A stretch of DNA of 64,000 nt from Prorocentrum cordatum (GCA_963575745.1 CAUYUJ010019604.1:721170-785169); one strand, 5' to 3'. Shown: positions 1-12,901, numbered from the stretch's first letter. Translations and numbers: made by a program. Notes: generated by a model not told the origin, from the letters alone.

Positions 1-43
1 CAGTTTCCAGACAGGCACGAAGAAAGACGCGCGGATACTTATC

Positions 44-607
44 GTGGAAAGGTCAGATCAGATACGGGCTGATATTGCTGTCGAGGCGGTGGTCGAGACG
101 GGTCGAGACGGAGCGGCGGGCGACGAGCCGTGGGGGGCAGCTGTTCACTTCCCGCTGAGGAAGGCCTTTGACGTCGCGTTTACGACGGTGCCCTCGGTCA
201 ATCTGGGAGACCTCGAGTCCGGAGACAGCGTCGCCGACGGCGAGCAGCAGCCCCTTGGCGGCGGCCAGTCGCCCGGGGGTGGAACCGCGTCGACGAGCGG
301 ATCAGGTGGAAGCAAGGCCGCGGTAGAGATGCCACCGCCCCCTGCCCTTGGCGAGGGGGCAGGAGAGACGGCCGCGGACGTGGCGGGGGAGGGCCCGGCG
401 GACAATGGAGGACCCTCTGGGCCCCTTCCTGCCCCGCTGTTGCCCGCGGGGGCCCCGCGGAGAGCTGCGCGCTGCATCGGTGCCAGGGGGGGTTCGTTGA
501 CTGAGGGGGGGGCCACTGCGGCGAGACAATCAAATTTCTCTGCCGCCCTGGATATAGGAGAGCCGAAGTTTGAGCAAATCGTGGCACGAACCACCCAGAA
601 GCTATAA
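44..607 (+). CDS. unrecognised 187-aa open frame, Gly/Pro/Ala-rich
   Basis: An uninterrupted frame of 187 codons. The N-terminal third is mixed in composition. Residues 60-150 are Gly/Ser/Pro/Ala-rich and look disordered, and the C-terminus is short and polar. No domain or motif was recognised. The same frame continues beyond its stop with only a few stops towards position 1012, so it may be the first piece of a decayed gene. High GC makes chance open frames common here, and a minus-strand frame overlaps almost completely. The call rests on length and a plausible amino-acid mix only. Confidence 0.2.
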   Translation: MERSDQIRADIAVEAVVETGRDGAAGDEPWGAAVHFPLRKAFDVAFTTVPSVNLGDLESGDSVADGEQQPLGGGQSPGGGTASTSGSGGSKAAVEMPPPPALGEGAGETAADVAGEGPADNGGPSGPLPAPLLPAGAPRRAARCIGARGGSLTEGGATAARQSNFSAALDIGEPKFEQIVARTTQKL

Positions 608-3600
608 ACAGGTGAACATTTCGAGCGCAACGTCGTCAATGTGGGCAATACGCGCGAAGAGCTTAGTCAGCCTCTACCATGAACGGGCAGGTGCAAGACG
701 ACGCAGATACGCGTGGTTCTCTATTGCGACCCGCGGTATCGGACCCCCGAGGCCGCGGGGGCGGAGGACCCCGTGCATGGGAATGCGTGGTTTCAGAGGA
801 CTCAGAAGGGCTCGACGAATCCATGCGTTCACCCAGATCGGTTGCGGAAGATGGGGGGCCCAGCTAGGGCGAGAGCGATTGCTGTGTTCAAGGCAGAAGG
901 GAAAGGATTCTACGGACCTGAGGACCCAGGCCCGAATTCAGACCTGCTGCCAGAGATCGACCGTGGGCGAGGAGCTCCCATCCCCCGTTGCGTCGGGCGG
1001 CTGTGCCCGTGACGTTGCGGCAAACGACGACGCGATGATCGTCTGCGATGGCGCGAGTGGCGCGGGCGCGGACGCCGGCCCCAATCCCGCAAGGCAGACT
1101 GCATGGGGGCTCCGCGGGCTTGACCTGCGCGGAGGCGGCCGGTAGGCGCTGCGTTCCTCGCGCACCCTTGAGATTACAAGATGCGAGCAGTTGTCAGCAC
1201 CAGGAGAAGGAGCCTGGATTAAGACCGTGCTACAACCCCTTCACGGACAACTGTGATCGACGTGACGAATGAGATCCGCTTACTATACCATCCAAGTGAG
1301 TCGCGGATCTGTCTAGCGTTGCTTGCTCCGCCAGACCGGTTGCTAAGGCTCAGGCGCCCTTGATAACGAATGGGATAGGCTGCGCGAGATCAACGCGTGG
1401 GACGAGAGCAGAGTAATGGAGCTGAGTCAAGCGCGGAAAAAAAATATGGGGCAATACCTTCCGGACGACCGGCCTTTCGCCATCATCGTCGAAAAGAACG
1501 CCGAGCTACCATAATAACACAAGGATAGGAAGTTCAAGGGGCGCGTCGTTTGAGACGGATGTGGCTTATTGATCAAGACAAGAACGTAGCGTTATGCTCT
1601 CGTCTTGTCCTGCCGCGACGCAGGCGAGCAAAGCTGCCGATGCTGTCGGGCCCTTCCCAGGGCATGACATGCAACGGGCTGATGCGCGTCGGGCGTATAT
1701 TCAGTCATCGTTAGGAGGGGCGCCCACGTGGGTTTGAGCACCGAAGCAGGCGTGGCCCGAGAGCTGGGCGGGCTTGCGTGACCCAGCATGCCCTCAGCGA
1801 CTGGCGTTATACAGCCATCTCGACGCTGGGGGATATTGGGAGAAGCGCTGCGAAGTGCCTGTCATGTCTAAGGGCCTTGAACCGATCCCATCGTGGCGCA
1901 GTTGTGATTTCCGCCCGGAGCTGACGCGCTTCTTGATCGCGTGCGTTGACGATTTCAGGTAGGCCCGCTGGCCGAACACATGCAGGAAGGACGGTGCCTC
2001 ATCCTGAGCCCTTCGGAGACTGCGCCCAAAGGCGTTGATGTGGATCCACCCGCGCCGGAGGGGCGATGCTTGGGTTGCGAGCGTAGATTCTCTGAAAGTT
2101 GGATCGATTTACAGGGCGAAGATCAGACTGCGTTAGATCCTCCGCCCCCGAAGGCGCAGAAGCCGAAGGGCGCGGCGGCGGCCGGCGCTGGTTTCTACGA
2201 CCCGAACTTGGCCGCGGCCGCAGCAACGACCACGGTTTATAACGACGGGTCGTGCCCCGTGCCGCCAGGGCAGCAAATCTGGGCACGATATGACGCCTAT
2301 GTGAGAAAGTTTGAACCATCTCTGACATCTGGGGCTGATTGTAGATCAGTTGGTCGACGAGTCACCATGGATTGCGACACGCGGGAATAACCCGAGGATT
2401 CATAGGATCCTCAATTGGCCAGCAGGGAGAGGATCCATGCCGAGCTTCCCATGGGTACTATGGGCCCTAGGAACATGGTAGCGCTGCTGTTTTTTTTCCA
2501 ATCCGCGGGCGATGATGCGCGCTGTCCGGGGGTCGACGAGAGAATCGCTGCTCCCTGCCGCTCTGAAGTGCAAGCCCCAACGAACGAGAAAACCAGCTGC
2601 TTCACTGCGCCCGCTGGACCAGCCGAGATGACCGATGACTATGTCAGCGACGCCGAGGAAAAGGTGCCCAGGGAGCCCTATGTGCCTGGGCCGAAAGGTA
2701 TGGTACAGGTGATGGAATATGACATGACAGACTTTTACATCATGTGTCGAGCTATACGCTGAGACGCACCTGCTGGCTGGTACTCCGTACGGCCCTGATC
2801 TGACGAGCCTGTACAGGCAGGGCGGTCCCCTTGGAGAAGGGGCTCGCCCGGCCGAGGAGACAATGGCGGAATGCTTAAGGGTTGACGCAGATGTGGGTCT
2901 TGAAGACAAAGTGCCAGCCGTTGGTGGACGCCCGATGGTGGACGACGGGCCTGGGCTCTCGACCACCTGCTCCGTCTGGAGTGCTGCAGCCGATTGCAAC
3001 TCAGGTGATAATGGAGATCCTCCTATAACGTAGGGATGGCCGGGCACGGCTTGCTCCCCGCAGCGTGTACGTTGGCGTCATGCGTTGTTAAGTAGACCGA
3101 ACAGCAGGAAATATAATTCTTCCGCCTCATAAGTTACATCAAGGCGACACTGCGCTACCGAATATTGTTTTGGGTGGGAGACGAGCCCGCAGAAGTCTGG
3201 TTGCAGCAACGCGCGCGCGCTGACCTGGCCAGTATTCGGCAGCTTCGGAGCACGAGCGCCAATGCGCAGAAATTGCGGGGGGCCAGCGCCCGGGCTCATC
3301 AGGGCTGCAAGACGACAGACCGCTACTTCCAACAGCACTCTCGAGGCAGAGATCGCATCGGCAGATGAGGCAGCGCGTAGAGAACTACTGCCTGCACTGC
3401 CGTTGTGGGAACGATTGCCGGGGAGATTCCCGAAATCTGAGTTTATGGAGGCCAACCGAGCAGTGGTGGCGTTTGCAAAGCTGGAGGATCGCAAAGGCTC
3501 ATGCGTTTGCCGCGGGCGCGTCGAATTTGCGCAGCAGCCGCGGCGGAACAGTTTGCGAGAGGTCTCATTGACTTGGCGCAGTGATCCACGCGGGACCAAG

Positions 3601-5300
3601 CCGCTGACGCTCGCACCCAGAGGTTTGAACAGCCCCCCCCTTGGGCCAGAGTGATCTACCCGATTCCAGTGGTTGCCTCGACTTTGGACAGCGAGCAGCT
3701 ATGGCAGTTGCGCGGGTTCTCTATTTGATTGTGAGAATGCCCTTCCTAACAAGCCCGAGGGGGTCTTGAAGCCGAGGCTCGGATTGAAATCTTCTCTCCC
3801 CGCTGGCGGGGGATCGCCGGCGGGGCGGCGACGAAGAAGCCCTAGCGTCCAAGCGAAGGTAACCCCAAGATGGAGACTAAGCCTGTCGTGAATACGATGA
3901 GCGCTGAAAGGTCGGAGTGCGCCACCACGGAACTTTACCTTGACCGCGTCGAGAGCCCCGTCGCAGGTGGCGCCCAGGCGGCGCCGGCTACGGGAGGGCT
4001 ACGGGGGCCTTGACAGGAACATCCGATTACCCCAAGTGGCGATTTGGCATTTTGCTGCGGGCCGAATAGCAGGTTGGGCAGACCAGAGGATATGGTAGGC
4101 CAGACTTGCATTGCGGTAAGATTGACCGAAGAGCAGGGCGCGACTACGGAAGCAGGATTAGCGTGCGCCGTGGAAAAGGTCGATGACCATCTCGGTTCCC
4201 GCGTTGCGTTGTTGGGCTCCAGTCTTTGTGCTGGTGGTTCACCTTGGCAGCGTGCGAATGACGCTATGTACAGTAGGAACGGCGACGAGAAGGCATTGAT
4301 GAGTTCTAGAGGTCACAGAACGACGTCTTGAAACTTGTTTTGGGCATGTCAAACGACTGCGGAGAAGGTGGCAAAGCAGACTGGTACCGTATGTTTAGAA
4401 TGGACGACTTCTTGTCTATATTGGCGCGATGCTCAAGTTTTGGGCACGTGGTTAAGAAACTGATCCAGGTAAAGCTACATGGATGCGGCTATGGCCTGGT
4501 TTATACAAAGGGGCGATATTTGAAAATACCGTGGATCATTGCTACGCATTCTGTCATCAGGTATTGCTGACGGAATTGTTCGGACGTGTGATGGGATGTC
4601 TCGGCGCGTTGAAGCGCGCGGACGGGATTGTAAGACTGCTGCGGATTACGTGGGCGAGTTTGTTTGACGTGTGCATGCGCTGGTTGCGAGTGCTGCTGCT
4701 GCCGGGACTGCTGCCGTCGCGTCCGCTCTTCTCGCATCTCCGCGTCCGCGCGCGCCCGCTGTCGCGTCGGCTCAGGACCGCTCGGGCATCTGCACCAGCG
4801 CCGCCCGCGCGCCTCCAGGTAGCCCCGGCGCTTGCGCGGCTGCCCCCTTGACCCTCTCGCCGCGAGCTCCGCGGTCGCCCGCGCCCGGGCCGGCAATTTC
4901 CAGGGCGCCCAGCGCTCGCGGGCCAGCCAGGCTCGCGGGGGGACAGGGGAGAGGCGTCTCGTGTCGGAGCTGCGCACCGAACACCCCCAGCGAGGAAGTC
5001 AAGTCCTCCTGCACCTTGGGGGGCGAAATGCATCGCGTTCGTGGAGGAGATGCGTGATTTGGTCGACTTGACAGGGATCCAGAGACCGAGGAGCGCTGCC
5101 GGGCCGGGTGTCGCACGTGTTTCAAGCGTGGCACGGAAGAATATTTCGATCCCATCAATTTTGGCGATTTCACGGGTGAGAAGCAGCACGCGTGGACGCC
5201 GACGCAGGGGGGCGACGCGCAGACCGCCGACGATGGAGAAGCGCACAAGGAGAAGACGGGAGGCGACTGGCGCCCCCATGTCGCCCCGCGGTAGAAGGTG
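608..5300. other. coding-like but frame-broken sequence, nothing nameable
   Basis: Short open frames follow one another on the plus strand, none longer than about 200 codons. The two most protein-like pieces are at 1980-2390 (136 aa, Pro/Lys-rich middle) and 2415-2762. The second is followed in another frame by a stretch to 3033 with sensible composition, as expected of a gene broken by a frameshift. No start context, domain or RNA gene was recognised, and no tandem repeat or terminal repeat stands out. I treat it as decayed coding or intergenic DNA. Confidence 0.3.
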
Positions 5301-5605
5301 ACCTGCTTATATCAGTTCCTCGGCCTCGGCGTCGGATGCGCCCCGGCAGAAGTTGAGGGGGTCACCAGGAAGATGGAATGGCATTTTCGATTGCCCAAGC
5401 TCACCGATCCAGATCCCATATTCAATCGGGGGCCTGTTGGCCTGCTCGTGAATGCCGTGCACAAGCCCAACTACACCGCGCAAGGGGTGGAGCTATGCTT
5501 TCCGACGAGCTGCGGAGGGCCTTCTGGGTGGAGGGTGTCGGGCCATGTGCCTTGAACCTGTGGTCCTTATTATGACAAAAATGGCAGCTTCCCGAAGGCA
5601 CGGTA

Positions 5606-6172
5606 ATGGTGAAGGAGTTCTCTGCCATCGTGGCCGCCAAATGGATGGATGATCAGGCCAATTTCTACATCCGCACGCCACGACCATGCATGACCACCGA
5701 CCAGCATGTCATGCTTGCTGGTCGGTGGGCCCAAGAGGCCACGGACAACATCTGGCGCAACGTCGCGACGGTGACGCTCGAGGATGCCTTCGCGTACCTG
5801 GCGCAGGAGAAGCACAGGCAGGCTATGTATTGCGGCGAGGACAGGATCGCGCGCCGGCACCTCGGACTAAGGACGCAGGCCTCGGCGCCAACCTTGCCTG
5901 TGCTAACTTTACGGGACAAGGTCCGCCATGCCGCGCTTCGCGAAGACCCGGGCCCCAGATTCCTGGAGGTGGATTCGGCTGACATCGCCAACCATAAGGA
6001 CACTCTCCTATTGGCGGGTCATATGTTATACCACAAATGCCCGGAGATGACCACCTCTCGCGGGAAGACTTCCGAGGAGTTGCTGGCCCACGTCAATGAA
6101 TGCCCGGCGACGGTGGGCGTCGCAGGGGGCACAGGCGACCGCGGGACACATCGAACAGAGTGGGCGAATTAG
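5606..6172 (+). CDS. unrecognised 188-aa protein fragment
   Basis: An open frame of 188 codons with a balanced, globular-looking composition (Trp, Tyr, His and Cys spread along it), unlike the surrounding low-complexity frames. The same frame upstream (from about 5378) is open apart from one stop, and a further frame at 5298-5555 looks protein-like, so this is probably the best-preserved part of a broken gene. No family was recognised. There is no relic spliced leader nearby and no obvious splice site at either end. Confidence 0.25.
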   Translation: MVKEFSAIVAAKWMDDQANFYIRTPRPCMTTDQHVMLAGRWAQEATDNIWRNVATVTLEDAFAYLAQEKHRQAMYCGEDRIARRHLGLRTQASAPTLPVLTLRDKVRHAALREDPGPRFLEVDSADIANHKDTLLLAGHMLYHKCPEMTTSRGKTSEELLAHVNECPATVGVAGGTGDRGTHRTEWAN

Positions 6173-6599
6173 GCTTCCCCATATTTCTTTGAGGCTGGCT
6201 GAAACAAACTTGAAGAGAGACCGTGCTTTGGCTGGGTGGGCAGCGCAGCGCATTCGAGGTGGTTGCCGGTGCAGGACTATATCCCGTCGGCCCCAGCTTG
6301 GAAGGGGGCAGCCGAACATCCCCGTGGAACAGGAGAACGGCTTCCCCAACATAACGCATCCGCCGCGACCTGGCCTTTCTATGAGGAAGATATTTCAGTG
6401 GCGTTCAGCGCCGACCAGGACTTCACCCAGCGGCTACGCCGCCGCCGGCTCGTCGACGGGACCGCCGACGCCGCGGCCAGCAATGGGCTCAGCAGCGGCG
6501 CCGTCTTACTACTGTGGCCCGAAGAATCCTTGGGATTCGGCGGGGGAGAGCAGATGGCCGCGATCGGCGCCTCCTTCTCCCGAGGCGCAGGCCGAGCCC

Positions 6600-7481
6600 A
6601 AACTGCTTGAGCCAAAGACCAGGCCGCCGCCTCCAGCGACGTCACCAAGCGAGGTGGAGACGAAGCCGCCGCCTCCGCCGCTGGGGCAGCCCCCGCGCGC
6701 GGCAGCCCCGAGGACTGCGGTCATATAATTGGACGCGAATGCCAACGAGCCGTCAAACATGCCCATCGGCGGCGCGACCCGCCCCGGTCGCCGCAACCTC
6801 CGTTGCCGAAGGACCTGCCACCGACTGCGTCGGGCGTGCCGTCGAGGCGCGGCACCCCACCTCTGCCTCCGGCCTGGCCGCTGGCGCCGCCCATGGCGCC
6901 GCCGCCCTCGGCTGGGCCGCCGCCGGCGCCAGCGGGCCCACCGCCCCCGGCAGGGCTGCCGCCGGCGCCCAAGGGCCCGCCGCCCCGGCGCCCAAGGGCC
7001 CGCCGCCCCCGGCGGGGCCGCCGCCACGGTCGACGCCACCTGCAGCGGCAACGCCTCCGCCGCCCACGGCTGCTCCCCCGCCTCCGCCGGCCGGGTCGCC
7101 GCCGGCAGCGGCGCCTCCTCCGCTTGCGCGGGCGCCGCCGTCGCAGACGCGGGCCCCCCCCCTGCTGGTTCGCAACCGAAGCGTTCGTTGCCCAAGTCGT
7201 CTGACCGCGCTGGGCCTTCGGGAGACGCTGAACCCAGAGCGCCGAATGCGGGCGGCACCTCGTCGAGTTCAGGAGATGCAGGGAGGACGCGTAACCCTCG
7301 GGGGCCTGGCGAGGCTGAGTCTGGCTGCACCAGCGGGGCCGCGGCGCCGCTGGCTGCCGACGATCGGCGCGTCGAGATGCGCTCGAACACTGGTGTGAGC
7401 GGCATCTGGGAGGCGGCGCAGTTGAGGGCTCACGTGCGTGCGAGCGGAGGGGGGGCGACCGGCGCTCGACGCACGTGCTGA
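6600..7481 (+). pseudogene. Pro/Ala-rich low-complexity coding region, frames shifted
   Basis: Pro-rich runs (PPPP, PPAG, APKGPPP) pass from one plus frame (6803 to about 6990) into another (about 6990-7170). A Ser/Gly/Ala-rich tail in the third frame ends at 7481. Such hand-over between frames suggests one disordered protein broken by small indels, or assembly errors in GC-rich repeats. A minus-strand frame is open across most of it but is Gly/Ala-only, as expected of a shadow. No function can be given. Confidence 0.25.
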
Positions 7482-8287
7482 CAGCGGGCGTGGAACTGTC
7501 CGATGATCATGTCAAGCATGTCCAGGGATTGACGACCCAAATGGCAGAGCTGGTCAACGAGGCGGCGGCCCCTCACATTCGGAACTGGTCGCCCACCCAG
7601 TCGTGTGCAGCTTGCTCGCAACTCATCGAGATGAGCGGCATCCACGCCAGGTTCATTGGTCAAACTAGTGCTGAATATGCGAAGTGAGATGTGCCGATCG
7701 AGACTCGGTCTGCCGCTGCTGCGGAGCGCGCGTGGAAGAACAAGTACACGTACCCCGATATTGTTTTCAGGCTGCTTCCAGACTCGACGTCGATATTTCA
7801 CGAAGCAGTTGGCGACAAGCAGCCAGAAGGAGCGAATACCCTTCCCCGCCCGTGTATAAACAATCACATTGCACGATGTTTTGCATATTGTCGGGGCGGC
7901 ATCATTTTGTCGGACATTCCGATGCTGGATCAACAAGGGAAGATGTGGTGCGACAGTCGGAACAGTTTGGATAATATCACCGGATAAAGAGGCCGCGTCG
8001 TGTCGTGGAGCGGCAACGGGTTGGGGACTGGCAGGGATGATAGGCGTCTACGTGGTGCAGCGCAGGGAGCTGACGTCCAACAGCATGTCGATCTTGAGTT
8101 GGAGGTGCTAGAGCAGGTGAAGCAACTGGTCGACATGCAGGCTGGGTGCGCAGAAAGGGACAACACCTACATGTTGGTCTTGGGGCTGGGCGATGCACGG
8201 TCCTGGGGAATCCCGGCCACCAGCGGAGAACACGTCGCCTGGATGCACTTGCAAGCCGCGCCGCAGTTGTCGCAAACAACCGAATGA
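7475..8287 (+). pseudogene. unrecognised open frame with two in-frame stops
   Basis: One plus frame is open from 7475 to 8287 except for a stop near 7686 and a TAA at 7985-7987. Composition is protein-like, with mixed hydrophobics and several Cys, His and Trp. It ends just before copy A of the DDE-like gene but is in a different frame and upstream of that gene's relic spliced leader, so it is probably a separate decayed gene or exon. No domain recognised. Confidence 0.25.
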
Positions 8288-8551
8288 GGTGCTGGGAGCT
8301 ATGGACCACTGGGATAGGGAGGGGGGGCCCTGTTTGATGGGCTTTCTTTTTCTAGCGACCGTTCCCCAGATGCGGGGGTTTCTGTCGCTCCGCGTTTGGC
8401 TCAACTGGTTTCGCACCGCCATGCATCATCGTCATCGTCTTCGTCGTCGCCATTGTCTCACCATCGCAATTATTACGTCCCTCGTCACCACCATGGCCGA
8501 CGACGCACGCACCGTCATCGTTATCATCACACCCGCAATCATGATCGCCAC

Positions 8552-8572
8552 CCGTAAACATTTTGGCTCAAA
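8552..8572 (+). other. relic dinoflagellate spliced leader
   Basis: The stretch matches the dinoflagellate spliced-leader RNA exon at 18 of 21 positions. It begins CCGTA, has two changed bases, continues CATTTTGGCTCAA, and has A for the final G. The leader is added to mRNA only by trans-splicing, so a genomic copy in front of a gene marks a processed mRNA returned to the genome. It sits 11 nt before the ATG used for the DDE-like copy A. Confidence 0.75.
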
Positions 8573-8582
8573 CATTCCAGGC

Positions 8583-11500
8583 ATGCAATCTCCAATCGTT
8601 AGTCCAGTTGTTTCTTCACGATTGTCGCTCAGAAGAGCGGGGCACGATAAACGGCGAGATCAGAACAAGTTGCCAAAAGTGTTCTTGGCTGTTGCTGGAG
8701 ACGAATCTATGTTGGGCGCTTTCCTTCTTTCTCACGTGTGTGAGATTATGGGTTCTGGCCAGCTTGCAGCTGTCGTGGCAGCGCGGTGCGCGCTGGTATC
8801 GCCCTTCCCGACCACAAAGGCGTCGTCGCAGTTCATGGGCCTCGTGTATAAGTTTGTTCCAGATGTGGAAGCAGATGTACGCTGCGCTCCCGCGCAGATT
8901 GGGTCAACTCTAAATGGGCACTTCAGTGCGTTCGCTCGCGCGTCGCGGCGGGCGCGGAAACTTGATCAAGACGCCGATGTTGCATTCAAGAGCGGGAGTC
9001 CGCCTCAGCATTTCAACATTGAACGCGCGTATGTGTTGAGCATCGGCGTGGTAGCCGACAAACTATCACAGATCCAAGACGTGGTCCCTTTGGTGTGTGA
9101 GGAGTCAGGCGTGCTCGAGGACGCCGCCGCGGCCCCTCCTGAGGCCCGCGCTGTGGCGCGCCATGTGTCTGCGGGCTCCGCGGCGCCCACAGCTCCGCAT
9201 CATGTGTCTGCGGGCTCCGCACATGCTGCGCTTCGTCACCTAGACAGCATTGGTCGAGCGAGGTCGGGCGGCTTCGTCACGCACGCGTTCGACCCCTTCT
9301 ACCTCATGGCCGCTCTCCAGTTGAAGAGCCAGACGAAGCCTGGTAGGCCCCTGAGGTCTGTATTGCACTATGCTGCCCCGATGACCAGGGCCAGAGCAGC
9401 CAGTTGCAGCATGGATTCAAGGAGTGCGCGTTGCCAACGGAGTCGACTATGCGCGAGGCGCGCGTTCAGTTTGACTTCCTTTCTTCTGGGTACTTGGGAT
9501 CAAGACAGAATGATTTCGCCAACTGGATCTACCTGAACCCCGACAGCTCGCCGCAATTGGGCTGGAATTGGTTGGTGGTTCGTGAAGATAAGTTCTCTTG
9601 GCCTAAAGATGAGAGTCTCGAGGCGACCATGGCTTCGAACTTCAACTCCAAGGTGCAGTCTCGGACGCGCCGTTTGTCAACGATCGGGCGAGGCCACGGC
9701 GCGGCTATATTCAAGTCGGTGAGCCTTGCGACGCTGCGCAGGTGCGAATGTTACAGCATCGAGGGCTTCGACAAGTTTAGGTCTGAGGTGAATGGAATTT
9801 GCACGGACCAAGGAGTTGAGTCAGCCGTTGTTGATATTGACACTCTTGCACCCAAGGGTGGTCGCAGCGAGAACTACTCAGACGATCGTGCTCGCATGTA
9901 TCCGAACGCGTTGAGCACGCCAGAATCGCTGCACATCACGTTCAATGCGTTGCAGCATGTCGTTGAGAAGTTGCCGCGTCACAAAAGTTTCATTGCAGAT
10001 TTACGGAACATAGAGAATTTTCTGGCTGATCGATCTCTGAGGCGGATGTTCATCAACACGTGCCTCGACGATTCTTTCAAATCCAAATTCGACCATTATT
10101 CAATTGTGCACATCAGCTGGCGGTGGGAAGTCCTTGTCGAGGGGCTAACTGAATTGATCCCTCGCTTCTCCATTTTGAAAGGTCGTTTCGACTTGGGTAA
10201 AATGACAGCTTCTCCAGAACGACAGGCGAAGACACATGTGATAGACGATGCGTACGCTTAATTGCAGGTGCCGCGCTTCTTAGAATTCTGTATGATGGTG
10301 AAGACTAGTGGCAAGACGCTTGAACGGTTTGCGAGTCGCCTCGAGGGTTGCGAATGTCACGCCAGTCTATGGAAGTCCCATTGCAACCACAAGAAGAAGG
10401 TCAGGCCAGGCAGCTGGAACGAGACACCGGTTTCGCACACTGCTTCATGAAGGGGCGGCAAGCATCGTGGTGGTTTGCCGTCGGGCTGGACAATTGCTTG
10501 GATGAGCTGAAGAAGTGTGACTCTGACGAGCTGCAACTGGCCATGGGCAAGCTCGACTGCGAGGCGCGGGCGCAAATCGTTCGGCTCCAGACCCAATTGG
10601 CGGATTCGTTGGTCGAAAAAGCTGTCTGAGAAGTTCGCGTTCAAGGACGTGTTCCCACATGCGGCGCTGAAGATCTACATGTGCGAAATTCCTGGTGGGA
10701 ACTTGTATATGGCTAGAGTGGACGCGGCAGATTGTGCGCAGCAGTGCGATTCAGCAGTGGAGGCGGGTCGGGGGCATCTGCTCCACCGAGTCGCGCACTT
10801 ACTTCTGCGACCTGGCACTCAGCGCAGGAGTGAGCTTATTCAGTTCGCCAACGGGGCAGGGCAAAGCTTGCGGGACTTCACGCACCTCCACTTCATGATT
10901 ATGAGGTATACTATGATCCCGATCGTCGGGAGGAGAGTAGAGGGGGCCCATGCCATCATCAGGCGCCTCGGCCTCATCGCGAAGAGCATGTCGCCTTCTT
11001 GTATATCTGCTGCCAACTCCGAGCCTGAGCACCCGCGGTGGGATGACGATCCAGGGTTCAAGCGGTATTGCCAATCGAACAGGAGTTCGAAATCTCTTCC
11101 GAACGACTTGTCGAGCCTAGTTGTGCCAGAGGATGAGTTGAAACAAATGAGTAGGAAACAACAGATCGACAGAGTTCACCAATGCGACCTTGCATCTGAG
11201 TTCAAGGGCCTCAGTGTAGAAAGGCAACCCCATGACACGTGGAAGGTGCTAACTCAACACCTACGTAGTGTGCATCCAGGCTTGCCAGATTCTTGGAAGA
11301 TCGCCAACGCATATTTGAAAGAGAAGCTTTGCTCTGGTAGCATATCTTCCTTACCGGCGGACATTTACAGCGGACATTTACAATCTTGCTCTGGTTGATC
11401 ATGGGCCCGCTGCAACCGATATCGCTGCGGTAAACCCTCGGGGAGAATCCATTGCTATTATCGGCTGTAAGCCCAGCGAGTTCAAGTTCAATGCGGTGGA

Positions 11501-12901
11501 CTCTGTTACTCTTTTTGAGGTCGTGAATCCCTGGCCCGAGAAGCGTAAACATCTTGCGTTATATCATATAGTCGAATGGGGCGACCGCGTCAACGTCAGG
11601 AGGCGCCTCACGATGAATACCGGCGTTGGTGACAAGAGCGTTACGCTATTGTGCGATGCGGACTTTGCTGAAACGCTCCACATGCGCCGTTACTTCAAGA
11701 CTTGAAGCGTTCTCTGTTGTCCTTGCATGCGTGGGCCGTGATGGGCGACGGGTCTACTTTGGGAGTGCGCCAGCGGACTCTGGGAGAGCAGATCGTTGCC
11801 GCGCCTCACAGCCTGGTGACTCTCAGTGCGGTTGACGTGTTGGGTGTTCCGTCGTCCGCTGAGGTCGTCGCGCGGCCCCCAGACTTTGGCGAGTTGGCTG
11901 TAGAGCGGTATCAGTCTACGAGCAGCGAGCAGATGGTGGCATGTTTAGGCAAACTCCGAGACCTACAGCATGGCGACGGCCGACACGACGATCCTGTCTG
12001 GGTTCATTACATGACGCTGGACGGCGTGCACATGAACACGATCCAAGATTTGCACAAGGCTGGCGCAATCACAGCCGTGACCGACGAGTTCGGGGACTTG
12101 GTCGTGCGCCTGCAAAAGGCTGGTACTATGTGCAGGGCAGTTCGGAAGGTTGGCAGGCCGCTGCAACTCTGTTTCGTGGATAGCACCAGATTTGACAGCA
12201 AGCTGGACATGATATTCGCTCTACTTCGTGGTGGATGGAAGCCAGGCGCCACTGAGCCGTTCAAGAACCGCGGTCCGCGCAAGTTCTTTTGCAAGAAAGA
12301 GAGGCCTTTGAGTTATTTTGCATGTCTTCTCCAAGTTGACCTGCTATTTGAGAAGGGGTTGAAGTGGCTGCCTAACGACTTGAAGGACTACCATTACCAG
12401 TGTTTCCTGCGTCTTGCTGAACAGGCACTGCGCACGTTCGAGGCAAATTTGCAGTCGCATGGCCTTGAAGAGCGCAGGCGCTTGCTTCGAGATGCCCCCG
12501 AGGCGCCAGCCGACGCGCCGCCTCTGGAGGACGACCTCGAGGCAGAAACGTTGGTGGAGGTACGCCCGCCTTTGCTCCCTGCTGCCTTGCCAGATACCGA
12601 GTGGAAAAGGTGTTGGGTTCGTTGGGAGGGCGGCAGCTCTTTCAAGGTGACCTATGACCATTGCACTGGTCACGATGGGAAGCAGGCGGGGTACGTCAAT
12701 TGCAGAGATCCAAAGCATGAGAATTGCTTCAAATGGAGGCCTTGTGAGCACTTCCAGACGAGGGAGGAACATTGCGCTTTCTTGTGGCGTTGGGCGGCCG
12801 ACTCAGCGAGCTTCGCTGGGCGAGAGGGCCACATGGCCCACCTTCCTCCGCAGGCGAGCGTCGCCGCTGCACTGCGGACTGTGCCACTGGTTAACTTCTG
12901 A
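8583..12901 (+). pseudogene. DDE-transposase-like gene, copy A (intronless, broken)
   Basis: Frame-broken relative of the intact-looking gene at 35950-42470. Shared landmarks in order: the DSSPQ motif (about 9541), TDQGVES (about 9816), an LP..R.FI.TCL region (about 9970-10080), GC.CH, CMKGR, a VEGAHA motif (about 10940), then LLRGGW and a C-terminal Trp/Cys/His-rich region to the stop at 12901. DSSPQ, TDQGVE and VEGAHA could hold the three acidic residues of an RNase H-fold transposase; that is inference. Lesions: frame change near 9350, TAA at 10259-10261, shifts near 10390, 10612, 11383 and 11700. No sequence corresponds to either intron of copy B, and a relic spliced leader precedes it, so it is best read as a processed pseudogene. 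The N-terminal 250 codons match copy B weakly. Confidence 0.65.
11357..11382 (+). repeat. 13-bp tandem duplication at a frame change
   Basis: The 13-mer GCGGACATTTACA occurs twice back to back. The reading frame of the DDE-like copy A changes exactly here. Removing one unit joins the upstream and downstream open frames, so this looks like a real duplication rather than a homopolymer sequencing error. Confidence 0.7.

Noticed and set aside
4420-4437. Spliced-leader relic ending GCTCAAG near 4430
   Set aside because: Only the last seven bases match, and no protein-like gene follows.
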